Notes: generated by a model from the sequence alone, not told the origin. Numbered from the stretch's first letter, positions 8,401 to 16,023 are shown. The stretch: 45,588 nucleotides of DNA from Ruminococcaceae bacterium UBA6413 (GCA_002437415.1 DJPL01000050.1:44946-90533), one strand, 5' to 3'. Translations and numbers: made by a program.

Positions 8401-9150
8401 TCTCCGCTTACGGTATGTGAGCAGAAAGCCGATTTAGATCTCAGCTTTGTTGACAGCAAGTCCGATGTGTTCAAAGAGCTTACACGTTCATATTTTGGCG
8501 AGGAGAGTGCCGACTGGCTTCTTGTAGATTTCTCTGATGTCGATAAGGAGCTTTTAAAACATAAAAATACATATATTGCGGCAATTGAAGGCTTGCACGG
8601 TTCTATGGCGTACAGAGCATTTATGACCGACGATGAAAGCTACGCTCCGTATCTTGGCGATTTTGATAAGGATTATATCGAAAAAGCGGTAAAGGGCTTT
8701 GCAAAAGCGGTAACCGAAAGATACAGCAGTAAGATAATTCTCAGAAAGACGCGTTATTCACTTAACCGTATTGATTTGTCCGGAAGAATAAGACCGTTCG
8801 AGGATACACGGTATATTAAGGAAAAGAACAGTCTTACGGCATACTGCGAAGAGCTGTTCATAAATCTTACAGACTGCTTTGTTATTGATTATGAAAGCAG
8901 CTATATGCCTGTTTGCGGCGATAAAAACGCCGATGTGTCCGAGCGTATGCTTGAGAGTGATTTCTACAAAGATGCTTCAAGGGCTGTTGATAAGATACTT
9001 TCTGGTGATAATGAAAAGACACATTGCAAAGTGGATATTGTCGGTTATATTGAGCGTTGTGAAAAGATAAAGGCGGATAACCCGGATATGAGCGCCGAGC
9101 TTTCCCGGGAAATATTCGGCGGCGCGGCTAAGCTGTTTATGACAGAGTAA
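5473..9150 (+). CDS. FN3-like/CapA-like multidomain protein, 1225 aa
   Basis: Domain order read from the sequence: two fibronectin type III-like modules (about 10-95 and 97-190; alternating strands with LIWDKIKYADGYRV and LSWRYNSQCDGYKIY), a CapA/PGA_cap-like region (about 225-470), a region resembling SGNH-like DUF6270 proteins (about 495-740, weak), and a long helical tail. CapA features kept are IMIGGDI, GADFIVG and VAYSLGSL. The usual metal-site motifs are changed: the NNH region reads NAGLL, the HWG region reads CSWNER, and the HPH region reads GNGLNA, so metal-dependent hydrolysis is doubtful. No signal peptide or membrane segment is visible, which is odd for FN3 modules. Preceded by GAGAGG and probably cotranscribed with the 592-residue gene. 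A role in an envelope polymer such as poly-gamma-glutamate is only suggested. Confidence 0.75.
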   Translation: MNFKQLREQQQKFPVTVKTGEGVVELIWDKIKYADGYRVFSSPLGKNHFTGVMNVKEPRAVIKKRTNGLPLKYKVKAFRIADGPDNFFGESEIVAACPLETPRRLTAVVGSDGICTLSWRYNSQCDGYKIYADANESGKYTFVCYSGDTSCRLENFTKSGKVSFSVRSFVMIEHEEKLSVSCTPAVAVIPKTKGVRALQLDHSAVKKSAGVYNNRRFAGSDGKLCNGHHKCTIMIGGDITVAAQMQKNAASGMPVFDEAFSSLGGIFGSFDFSVAMLDTDLNDKKAYAFEDSRSVNCPSSVADAVCKSGIDALAVNAGLLQRAPQSLEKYPLTVITESDCTLGGVKYSVVDINNINVGFISATVNKDVSQYVSKLRKSGAEYIFLFCSWNERHTPVVKPKWRNAAKKAAESGADFIVGNGLNAIAEYDVIECSDGRKVPVAYSLGSLIPADYVTRFEKIGALLCVRLRRDTVSGKVNNDLSGYIPYAFKNYGAEHRAVLLTDDNMHYFGLSAYESFKKQIANALGDKIDLARYAVKPEQQSFALLGSALISELFKGDEDVETDRSHLFISQLTMNGKRADIDEKYFRDGVVPLYYNLSKGYDEYLSDNRSDCIIMDLYYAAATPVYQLDGVLYSGGKAFMQSRFYDENKKKLKKLDIKDEAVWKPLLDKFIDSMTAVYASDRIILVRVSDPKLYYVNGRYIRSSDRSCDFRLLLDMENYLIHRVSPKIIDISRYYPGVINKRGRSYAVCRDESFRSNISLIAKNICSGRKGSFVNALSYDPEIWLTEIAENIDVIKSSGCDKFFFAQNNAVDTFISRLSRDFICAEFRDILTLKDSGFISFAEIKARYDFGRNVTLKNVFDAVFAIRKGDVTNPNIDEVIRLGLYAADDLADMLAAFFRKNGIIADCVLDKHGIEFYLKCARLWLSGADKSAVEKLVSEYYRKNRPFTFDTFGRADSKTLLSLCDKAVIKDCISGFSPLTVCEQKADLDLSFVDSKSDVFKELTRSYFGEESADWLLVDFSDVDKELLKHKNTYIAAIEGLHGSMAYRAFMTDDESYAPYLGDFDKDYIEKAVKGFAKAVTERYSSKIILRKTRYSLNRIDLSGRIRPFEDTRYIKEKNSLTAYCEELFINLTDCFVIDYESSYMPVCGDKNADVSERMLESDFYKDASRAVDKILSGDNEKTHCKVDIVGYIERCEKIKADNPDMSAELSREIFGGAAKLFMTE

Positions 9151-9169
9151 ACCGGATACAGTGTGAAAT

Positions 9170-9194
9170 GCCCCTGAGCCAAAAGCTCAGGGGC
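9170..9194. terminator. Bidirectional terminator hairpin
   Basis: Perfect 10-bp arms (9170-9179 and 9185-9194) with a 5-nt AAAA-containing loop, between the convergent 1225-aa gene and the GH43 gene. The T-tract is short (GTTTCT). Confidence 0.75.
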
Positions 9195-9211
9195 GTTTCT
9201 GTATGTGTGGA

Positions 9212-11554
9212 TTACTTATTCTTTTTCGATACGATTATTGCCGATACCGCACCGAGAGTTACTATTCCTGCGATAAGAGCGGGAGCGGCTGAACCTGTTG
9301 ACGGGTTCTCGTCCTTTTTGCCGTTATCGGGAGCGGTAGTTTCGTCAGGCTTTGCTGTGTCTGCGGGCTTCTCGCTTGCGGGAGCGGTTGTTTCATCGGG
9401 CTTTGCGGTATCTGCGGGCTTCTCACTTGTGGGAGCAGTGGTTTCGGTAGGCTTTTCAGTTGCGGGAGCAGTTGTGTCAGCGGGCTTTTCGGTCTGCTGA
9501 GGCTTGCTGTTGCTGTCATAGCTGTCAATGTCACTGAACTGCCAGTCGGAAAGCGCTATGCCTTTATCCGAGAAGACAAAGTAGAGATCGTGTGTGCCGC
9601 CGATTTTTGAAACCGACTTGTCATATACGACATTGTTACTGTCACCGTTTACTTCTACGGCGCAGAGTGTATCGCCTGTGGGGCTGTCAAGACGTACTTC
9701 AATTCTACCGTTACCCTTTGCGTTTGCAAGGAATACAAGCTGTTTGTCTGTAAGCGGAGCGTTTGAATTGTCTGTTTCACCGCCTGTGATATTGTAGAAT
9801 TTAATAACGTCTTCGTTCTTGTTGTATCTGAATATCGCTTGATCGGAGGAGTATACTTCATCGTTATCGGAAAAGCCGTTCCAGATATTTTTAAGGCCGT
9901 CTGCCCATTCTCTTGTGTTTGTGAGCTCGCTTGAAATATCGAATGTGTACTTTCCGTTTACGGTGATGCTGTCAAGGTTGAAGGTTATCTTTGCGTCATC
10001 GGACGCTCTGAAATAACCGAGGTTTATAACGTTGTCGGTGTCGCCGAAGTCAACGTTTATTGTATATTTTCCGTTGCCGTCAACCTTTACGCTGCCGAAT
10101 ACTTCGTCGCTGTCCTTGGCTGCAGCAAACATTGTTACTGTAGTGGGCTTGTCAACGTCGGTTACCGTGAAATTGTATGCGATGTTTTTAATGTTTTCGG
10201 GTGTTTCAACAGGCTCTTCGGGTGCCTGTGCGTCGTTTTCGCTTTCGGTGAATACTGCGTTCTTAACGCTGAGCCAAGCGCCCTTTTCGTTGCTTACGGC
10301 TGTCGGAGCTGAGGAAACAGATGTGTCTGTTGTTATTCCCGCAGATGTAAAGTACTGAGCGCCGCTGTGTGCGGTGTAGGGTGACAACGTTGCTGTCGTT
10401 ATGCCCTTTTTAGTGCCGCCTGTCGGCTCAATTGTAACTGTAGTTTCATCAACGTTTATTTCGTCGGCACACAGGCTTCTGTAGCCGCCCTTGATGCCCA
10501 TAGCGCCTTTAAGTGAAAGAGTATGGTAGAGCATATAGTACTTGCCGTTGTACTTCTGCATATGCGTATGGTTGTTTGAGTATTCAAAGCCGGAATTGCC
10601 GGGGTTCTTGAAGCATTCGCCCTTTACCTCCCAGCTCGATGGATCGAGCGGAGTTTTTGTGGTCATATATATCATTGAGCAGCCGCCTGGTACTTCGGTG
10701 TCGTAATCCCATTGCAGTGAATGGTCGGACCAGTCGGAGCAGTAGGTGTATACATATGTACCGTTGATGTAATTAAGCTCGCTTGCTTCAAAGAAATAAG
10801 GAGCGGGGATCTCGGTTATATCGCTTGCGAATGACAGCATATCATCGCCGAGCTTTACTATTCTTGCACTGCCGGGCATATAGTCTGTACCGCCGCTTGC
10901 CTTGCCGCCGCCGAATGTCAGCCAGCCGTCACCGTTTTCGTCAATGACAACACCGGGATCAAACGGGTTGGGGCAGTTTTCGATATCCTGCACGAACGGC
11001 TTGCCGAGGGGGTCGCTCCACGGACCGAGCGGGTTTGTCGCAGTGATCACGCCGACACCCATACCGTTGTTTGAGAAGTAAAGATAGAAATGAGTAAGTC
11101 CGTCTTCTTCGACTCTTGATGTTATTGACGGTGCCCATGAGTTTGTTACCCAGGGAGCTACTTCTCCTACGTTTATCTCACCGTGATACTCCCAGTTTAC
11201 CATATCGTCTGTCGAGAATACCACAAGTGACTTTATCTTCTCGTATGTGTTGTCCTCGTCAGCACCCTTTTCTTCGTACTGCTGGTGGTCATTTGTGCCG
11301 TATACATACAGTCTGCCGTTGTATTCAACTGCTGTAGGGTCTGCACAGAATACCTCGGGTGAGAGAGGGTTTGCGTTAGTTGTGGATTTAAGCGGATCGG
11401 TAAGTATTATATCGTTTGATATCGCCGTACCGCTTTTTGTTTCGGATTTTTCTAGCGCTGTAAGGTCGCTTTCTGCCGCCGCACTGTAAGCAACGCTTCC
11501 GATAAGTGCCGCAGAGCAGAGTACAGAAACAAATTTTCTTGCATATCGTGCCAT
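9212..11554 (-). CDS. Secreted cell-wall GH43 glycosidase with CBM6-like modules and NPSTG sorting tail
   Basis: Predicted arabinofuranosidase/beta-xylosidase-type enzyme of 780 residues acting on arabinoxylan outside the cell. Signal peptide 1-27 (ends YSAAA). The GH43 five-blade propeller spans about 60-385: Asp72 in CADPTAVEYNG as general base, Asp199 in FDPGVV as pKa modulator, Glu256 in FFEASEL as general acid, and a conserved HTHMQKYNGKYY near 350. Two beta-sandwich modules follow; the second (LDSPTGDTLCAVEVNG, then GTHDLYFVF) matches CBM6. A Thr/Pro/Lys/Glu linker with 17-residue repeats precedes NPSTG, a hydrophobic helix and KKNK, a sortase-type anchor. The start at 11554 follows GGAGG; an upstream in-frame ATG is rejected. 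The sugars released would feed the nearby xylulokinase and transaldolase. Confidence 0.9.
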   Translation of the reverse strand: MARYARKFVSVLCSAALIGSVAYSAAAESDLTALEKSETKSGTAISNDIILTDPLKSTTNANPLSPEVFCADPTAVEYNGRLYVYGTNDHQQYEEKGADEDNTYEKIKSLVVFSTDDMVNWEYHGEINVGEVAPWVTNSWAPSITSRVEEDGLTHFYLYFSNNGMGVGVITATNPLGPWSDPLGKPFVQDIENCPNPFDPGVVIDENGDGWLTFGGGKASGGTDYMPGSARIVKLGDDMLSFASDITEIPAPYFFEASELNYINGTYVYTYCSDWSDHSLQWDYDTEVPGGCSMIYMTTKTPLDPSSWEVKGECFKNPGNSGFEYSNNHTHMQKYNGKYYMLYHTLSLKGAMGIKGGYRSLCADEINVDETTVTIEPTGGTKKGITTATLSPYTAHSGAQYFTSAGITTDTSVSSAPTAVSNEKGAWLSVKNAVFTESENDAQAPEEPVETPENIKNIAYNFTVTDVDKPTTVTMFAAAKDSDEVFGSVKVDGNGKYTINVDFGDTDNVINLGYFRASDDAKITFNLDSITVNGKYTFDISSELTNTREWADGLKNIWNGFSDNDEVYSSDQAIFRYNKNEDVIKFYNITGGETDNSNAPLTDKQLVFLANAKGNGRIEVRLDSPTGDTLCAVEVNGDSNNVVYDKSVSKIGGTHDLYFVFSDKGIALSDWQFSDIDSYDSNSKPQQTEKPADTTAPATEKPTETTAPTSEKPADTAKPDETTAPASEKPADTAKPDETTAPDNGKKDENPSTGSAAPALIAGIVTLGAVSAIIVSKKNK

Positions 11555-11598
11555 TTGATAACCTCCAAAAGTTTTTGATATCAGTTTCCTTGTTTCAT

Positions 11599-11627
11599 AC
11601 TTTACCACTAAATGTGCATTTTTTCAA
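11599..11627 (-). promoter_or_regulatory. Promoter of GH43 gene
   Basis: TTGAAA (11622-11627), 17-bp spacer, TAAAGT (11599-11604) on the minus strand. Several TGCAC/GTGCA words cluster in and upstream of it (11613-11617, 11638-11649, 11659-11663) and could be operator half-sites. Confidence 0.65.
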
Positions 11628-11804
11628 TGCCTAAATCTGCACAATGCACTGACGTTTTGTGCAAAACTGTATAAGCGCTTTGATAACGCATAATTGATCC
11701 GTACATAAAAATAAAGGGCAACAGTTTTGATGTTACCCTTTAAATATTCTCTTGTTAGCAAAATCAGCTAATATCAAGACTGAATTTGAAGTGCCACATT
11801 GCCG

Positions 11805-11979
11805 CCCGCCGTACTGCTATCCTGCAAACAGTACAAACAATTCCAAAGGCGGAATTGTCAGCGGCGACCCGCCATAATTGCAATATAATAAATCTATGCT
11901 ATCGTTTAATCCCGCCGTACCGCTATCCTTCGGATAGCTGTGATATTTCAAAAGGTGGAATTGTCAGCGGCGACCCGCC
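11805..11979. repeat. Two 69-bp structured direct repeats
   Basis: Unit 1 is 11805-11873 and unit 2 is 11911-11979, with a 106-bp period. Both start CCCGCCGTAC and end with the same 23-nt block (GGAATTGTCAGCGGCGACCC then GCC). The centres differ in sequence but each can fold: GTACTG/CAGTAC in unit 1, GCTATCC/GGATAGC with a 3-nt loop in unit 2. Unit 1 also holds CAATTCC/GGAATTG arms, and unit 2 ends in GCGGCG/CGCCGC. Unit 2 stops 2 bp from the pfk stop codon. Looks like a dispersed palindromic intergenic repeat that may double as a 3'-end structure for pfk mRNA. No ORF is present. Confidence 0.8.
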
Positions 11980-11981
11980 GC

Positions 11982-13079
11982 TCAGTCGCCGAAGGATACG
12001 CCGATGCTTTTGCCTGTGATGACGAGCTCATCGTTTTCGGGGACGAACTTTGTCTTCATTGTTACATCTGACAGCTTGTTTTCGGTAATTTTGCTACCGA
12101 TCTTAGCAACTGTGTAGCCGTACTTTTCCTGCTTTATGAGCATTGCGGCTCTTGCACCGAACTTTGTAGCAAGAACTCTGTCATATGCCGAGGGCGAACC
12201 GCCTCTTAATATATGACCGGGTACTACTGTTCTTGATTCAAAGCCTGTAGCGGCTTCGATCTGCCTTGCTATACGGTTTGTGACTGTTGTTTCACCTGAT
12301 TCGGCACGCTTCTTGGCACGTTCTTTCTTCTTCATTGCGGCTTCTGTCTTGTCCATTGCACCCTCTGCGACTGCAATTATCGAGAATGTCTTGCCTGACT
12401 GCGCGCGCTTTTCGCAAGCATCGATAACCTTGTCGATATCATAAGGTATCTCGGGGATAAGAATAATATCCGCACCGCCTGCAATACCGGAGTATAATGT
12501 GAGCCAACCTGCCTTGTTGCCCATTATCTCAATTACCATTATACGTCTGTGGGAGGTTGCTGTTGTGTGTATCCTGTCGACTACCTCCGTTGCGATATCA
12601 ACTGCGGTGTGGAAGCCGAATGTTACATCAGTACCCCAGATATCGTTGTCTATCGTCTTAGGAAGTCCGATTATATTAAGACCCTCCTCGGAAAGAAGAT
12701 TGGCTGTTTTGTGAGTTCCGTTGCCGCCGAGCGTCAGTATGCAGTCGAGCTTCTGCTGTTTATAGGTAGCCTTCATCTCTGCTACTTTGTCTATGTTGTC
12801 GGCTTCGATTACCTGCATCATCTTATATGGTGTACGCTTAGTACCGAGAATTGTTCCGCCCTGGGTGAGTATACCCGAAAAATCCTCGGGTTTCATTATA
12901 CGGCAGTTGTTGTGGATAAGACCGTGGAAACCGTTTGATATGCCGACTATCTCAACATTGTCTTCGCCGAACATAGTGTAACAGGCTTTCGCCGCACCTC
13001 TTATAGTAGCGTTAAGACCGGGGCAGTCGCCGCCGCTTGTCAGTATACCTATTCTGCGTTTTGCCATTTGTACATCCAA
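11982..13079 (-). CDS. pfkA: 6-phosphofructokinase (mixed-substrate PFK group)
   Basis: Catalyses phosphorylation of fructose 6-phosphate to fructose 1,6-bisphosphate, the committed step of glycolysis. 365 residues. Motifs: ILTSGGDCPGLNA near the N-terminus, LGGNGTHKTA (118-127), PKTIDNDI with catalytic Asp144, and IMGNKAGWL. Compared with E. coli numbering, Gly104 (ATP type) is kept as Gly121, position 124 is Lys141 (the residue of PPi-type and mixed-group enzymes), and the Mg-binding Asp103 is Asn120. This places it in the mixed-substrate group, most likely ATP-dependent. Start 13079 is used because AGGAAAGG precedes it; ATG at 13067 is an alternative. It has its own promoter; its stop lies beside a 69-bp repeat. 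Confidence 0.93.
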   Translation of the reverse strand: MDVQMAKRRIGILTSGGDCPGLNATIRGAAKACYTMFGEDNVEIVGISNGFHGLIHNNCRIMKPEDFSGILTQGGTILGTKRTPYKMMQVIEADNIDKVAEMKATYKQQKLDCILTLGGNGTHKTANLLSEEGLNIIGLPKTIDNDIWGTDVTFGFHTAVDIATEVVDRIHTTATSHRRIMVIEIMGNKAGWLTLYSGIAGGADIILIPEIPYDIDKVIDACEKRAQSGKTFSIIAVAEGAMDKTEAAMKKKERAKKRAESGETTVTNRIARQIEAATGFESRTVVPGHILRGGSPSAYDRVLATKFGARAAMLIKQEKYGYTVAKIGSKITENKLSDVTMKTKFVPENDELVITGKSIGVSFGD

Positions 13080-13115
13080 CCTTTCCTGAAAGATTTGTCG
13101 TTTTCTGCTATTTCA

Positions 13116-13143
13116 ATTATATCAGATATACGCCAAAAGTCAA
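13116..13143 (-). promoter_or_regulatory. Promoter of pfkA
   Basis: TTGACT (13138-13143), 16-bp spacer, TATAAT (13116-13121) on the minus strand. Confidence 0.8.
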
Positions 13144-13189
13144 GAAAATATTATAGCTCGGATTATGCAGATTATACAATTTTTGTGTG

Positions 13190-14482
13190 TTATACACCTG
13201 TGTACACGCCTGCAAAGAGCGGCAACATCGTTTCGTTGTCAAGTATCATATACATAAACGGACGATTAAGAATTACCTGCTTTTCGGCAATTACACACCC
13301 CTCGTCAACCATTTCCACAAGAGCGGCGGCTCCTGCCTTTGTGCCTTTTTCGTTTACCGCTATTTTAGTTTTGTGGATCACTTCGCCGATGGATATATTG
13401 CCCATTGTCGATTTACCTATACCCGAAAAATCGGCGTTATTTTGGTCAAATGCAGTCGGCATACCGAGTGCCGAAAGGGCGTCGTTCAGCTTTGAGGAAT
13501 ATTCATAGCCGAATTTCGGAAGCTTTACCTCTACAATGCAGTCTTCGGCACTTCCGAGAATCTTGCTTATTTTTTCACCCGATAACGATGTTATAAAGCT
13601 TTCAATATCGCCGCCCGGCAATATTGCGGCAAAGCTGTACTTACCGCCCTTGTATGGCTTTATAAAGCCCTTGCAATCCTCATCTTCCAGATAAATATTT
13701 TCATCGGAGCACAACATATCGACTTTCATAAGCTTGTCTTCGGAGTTTGTAAATTTGCCGTCCGCTACATCATTTTCGCGATAGATGATATCCCATTCCG
13801 CGTCAAAGCTGACAGCATTTACAAGATACATAATCGCTTCGTCCGGAATGCTGTCAAGTATGTTGTATATCATACCGTCGGTATTGTCGTTTACCCAGTT
13901 GTTGATCTCTTTGCAAGTATCGTTGTCAAATGCACGCTTGTATATCGCCGCACCGAAATAATCGGCGTTTGTCTGCAAAAAGTCCTTTTCAACGGTGAGT
14001 CTGTTTTCTTCATCTCTGAACCATATTGAGTTTGCGCTTTTCAGCTTGAAACCCTCACCGGAAGTCAGCGAGCCGCCGAATGATGAAAGATACTTGTTCA
14101 GCTCGTCTAGAGAAATTCCGTTGCCGAGCACCTTTTCCATTTCGTCTTTGGTCTGACCGTTTGCACCGTTCGCTGTCATAGTAAGTGCGGTCGATACCGA
14201 TAGGGGCGAGATAAGTGTGTTTGATTTGCCGTCAAAGCATTTTTTCAATAGCTCTGCGGTGAAATAGCCATATGAGCTTTTGAAAATATCGTCTGTCTTT
14301 ACGGTTTCGTGGCTCGCGGCTTTTACACCTGACATAAGGTCAGTTGTATCGGAAGTTTGATTTGACTGACTGCCGGAGAGCGTGGATATATCAAAGGCTT
14401 GGTTTGACTGACAAGCTGAGAGAGCGAGAGTCGATACGATGAGTGAACCTGCGATTATCGCTCTTAAAATTCTTCTTTTCAT
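13190..14482 (-). CDS. Serpin-family protease inhibitor lipoprotein (siropin-like), copy 1
   Basis: Predicted serine protease inhibitor that traps its target by the suicide-substrate mechanism. 430 residues: signal peptide with lipobox LALSAC, so Cys24 would be lipidated and the protein tethered outside the cell. After a Ser/Thr/Gln linker the serpin fold covers about 65-430, with NTLISPLSVSTALTM, VNAVSFDAEW and the C-terminal NRPFMYMI. The hinge EKGTKAGAAA fits an inhibitory serpin. The reactive loop then runs through LVEMVDEGCVIAEKQ, about three residues longer than in alpha-1-antitrypsin, so P1 cannot be fixed. Start follows AAAGGAG. It lies 40 bp after copy 2 on the same strand and is probably cotranscribed. 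Two serpins of E. siraeum (siropins) inhibit human neutrophil elastase and proteinase 3; equivalence here is inference. Confidence 0.92.
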   Translation of the reverse strand: MKRRILRAIIAGSLIVSTLALSACQSNQAFDISTLSGSQSNQTSDTTDLMSGVKAASHETVKTDDIFKSSYGYFTAELLKKCFDGKSNTLISPLSVSTALTMTANGANGQTKDEMEKVLGNGISLDELNKYLSSFGGSLTSGEGFKLKSANSIWFRDEENRLTVEKDFLQTNADYFGAAIYKRAFDNDTCKEINNWVNDNTDGMIYNILDSIPDEAIMYLVNAVSFDAEWDIIYRENDVADGKFTNSEDKLMKVDMLCSDENIYLEDEDCKGFIKPYKGGKYSFAAILPGGDIESFITSLSGEKISKILGSAEDCIVEVKLPKFGYEYSSKLNDALSALGMPTAFDQNNADFSGIGKSTMGNISIGEVIHKTKIAVNEKGTKAGAAALVEMVDEGCVIAEKQVILNRPFMYMILDNETMLPLFAGVYTGV

Positions 14483-14522
14483 ACTATTCTCCTTTTGGCA
14501 GACGGCTTATGCACCGTCAGTA

Positions 14523-15758
14523 TCATACGCCTGTATATACGCCTGCAAACAGCGGTAACATCGTTTCGGTATCAATTATCATATACATAAACGGGCGGTT
14601 CAGAATTACCTGCTTATCGCCGTCCGGAGCGGCGGACATAACCACGCCTGTTGCGGCTGCTGCCCTTGTGCCTTCTTCGGTAACTGATATCTTTGTTTTA
14701 TGCAGTACATCGCTTATATAAAGCCCGCTCTGAGAAATGCCGGAAAAGTCTGCACTGTCTGAAAAGGCAGTGGGCATACCGAGAGCTTTCAGCATTTCAT
14801 TGAGGTCTGCGCTGTATTCATATTCGAACTTCGGGATATTTGCGACAACATTAGCAGTTTCGGTGTTCTGCAGCATTTTGAATAGCTTTTCGCCTGTAAG
14901 CGAACCGACAAATTCGTCTACAGAAACATTGCTGTCGGGGAGTATCGCGGCAAAGCCGTATTTTCCGCCCTTGTACTTCTTGATAAAGCCGGTACAGTTA
15001 TCGCCGTTTATGTATTCGCTTTCTTCGGAAGCCAGCATTGTGACCGATTTTTCATTGCCGTTTACGTCTGTGAATGTGCCGTCTTCAACGAAATTGTCAA
15101 AATAGTACGTTTCCCATACGGCATCAAATGCTATTGCGTTGATAAGGGCAATATTCGATAGCTTGTCGTTGCTGTCAATAAGCTTATCTATCATACCGTC
15201 GGTATGCTCATTTACCCAGTTGTTGATATCGTTCGCAACTTCGCTGTTATATGCACGTTTGTATATTTCGGCATGGTATAAATCGGCGTTCGTCTGTAAA
15301 AATTCATTGTTCACATTGAAATTATTGTCTTTGATAAACCAGATCGAATTTGCGTTTTTAAGGCTGAAATCCTCGCCCGATGTCAGTGAGTCGTTGAACG
15401 ATGAAAGATACTTGTTCAGCTCATCAAGAGAAATTCCGTTGCCGAGCACCTTTTCCATTTCGTCTTTGGTCTGACCGTTAGCACCGTTCGCAGTCATAGT
15501 GAGAGCGGTCGATACCGACAGGGGAGAGATAAGCGTGTTTGATTTGCCGTCAAAGCATTTCTTAAGCAGTTCGGTTGAGAAATTGTCGTATGCATTTTTA
15601 AAAGCATCGTCCGGTTTTGCGATGTCATGGCTTGCGGCTTTGATGTCCGTCATTAAATCCGATGTTTCATAGGACTGGTTTGACTGACAAGCTGAGAATG
15701 AGAGTGCTGATATGAGTATTGCACTTGTTATCGCGAGTGAGGTGATTTGACGTTTCAT
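14523..15758 (-). CDS. Serpin-family protease inhibitor lipoprotein (siropin-like), copy 2
   Basis: Tandem paralogue of the downstream serpin, 411 residues, first in the pair. Lipobox LSFSAC with Cys24; the serpin domain starts near residue 45. Hinge EEGTRAAAAT is a strong inhibitory type. The reactive loop continues GVVMSAAPDGDKQ, with small aliphatic residues around the expected P1 (Met/Ser/Ala), which suits elastase-like proteases. A block around ISPLSVSTALTM to the helix after GISLDELNKYL is almost identical to copy 1, while the loop differs. It lacks the roughly 19-residue N-terminal insert of copy 1. Preceded by AAAGGAG and one or two promoters. Likely role: protection against host or competitor proteases in the gut. 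Confidence 0.92.
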   Translation of the reverse strand: MKRQITSLAITSAILISALSFSACQSNQSYETSDLMTDIKAASHDIAKPDDAFKNAYDNFSTELLKKCFDGKSNTLISPLSVSTALTMTANGANGQTKDEMEKVLGNGISLDELNKYLSSFNDSLTSGEDFSLKNANSIWFIKDNNFNVNNEFLQTNADLYHAEIYKRAYNSEVANDINNWVNEHTDGMIDKLIDSNDKLSNIALINAIAFDAVWETYYFDNFVEDGTFTDVNGNEKSVTMLASEESEYINGDNCTGFIKKYKGGKYGFAAILPDSNVSVDEFVGSLTGEKLFKMLQNTETANVVANIPKFEYEYSADLNEMLKALGMPTAFSDSADFSGISQSGLYISDVLHKTKISVTEEGTRAAAATGVVMSAAPDGDKQVILNRPFMYMIIDTETMLPLFAGVYTGV

Positions 15759-15852
15759 AAATAGCTCCTTTCGCAGTACGGAAACAGTTTATTCATATAT
15801 AATACAATTCAAAGCGTCTGATTGTCCACAGAATATTTTATTTTCTGATTAA

Positions 15853-15880
15853 ATTATATAATATTTTTTCTCGATGTCAA
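15853..15880 (-). promoter_or_regulatory. Promoter of serpin pair
   Basis: TTGACA (15875-15880), 16-bp spacer, TATAAT (15853-15858) on the minus strand, about 95 bp before the serpin start. A second, weaker candidate (TGGACA, 18-bp spacer, TATTAT) lies closer to the gene, so transcription may start at two sites. Confidence 0.75.
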
Positions 15881-15993
15881 TAAAAGTTACATAATTGTAA
15901 CCATTTCGTTAGCATAATGCAACTGCATTTTCCGATCGTTGATTTTACTTGGCGGCAACGGTGCTTTTAATGGCGATATTTCGGTTTTTTCTA

Positions 15994-16023
15994 TTGACAA
16001 ATACAAGTCCGATAGATTATAAT
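15994..16023 (+). promoter_or_regulatory. Promoter of xylB with downstream palindrome
   Basis: TTGACA (15994-15999), 18-bp spacer, TATAAT (16018-16023). A perfect inverted repeat with 7-bp arms (CGTGTAA, 16035-16041; TTACACG, 16046-16052) begins about 12 bp after the -10 box, where an operator for a sugar-responsive repressor could sit. Another palindrome, ATGCA-AC-TGCAT, lies at 15917-15928. Confidence 0.75.
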
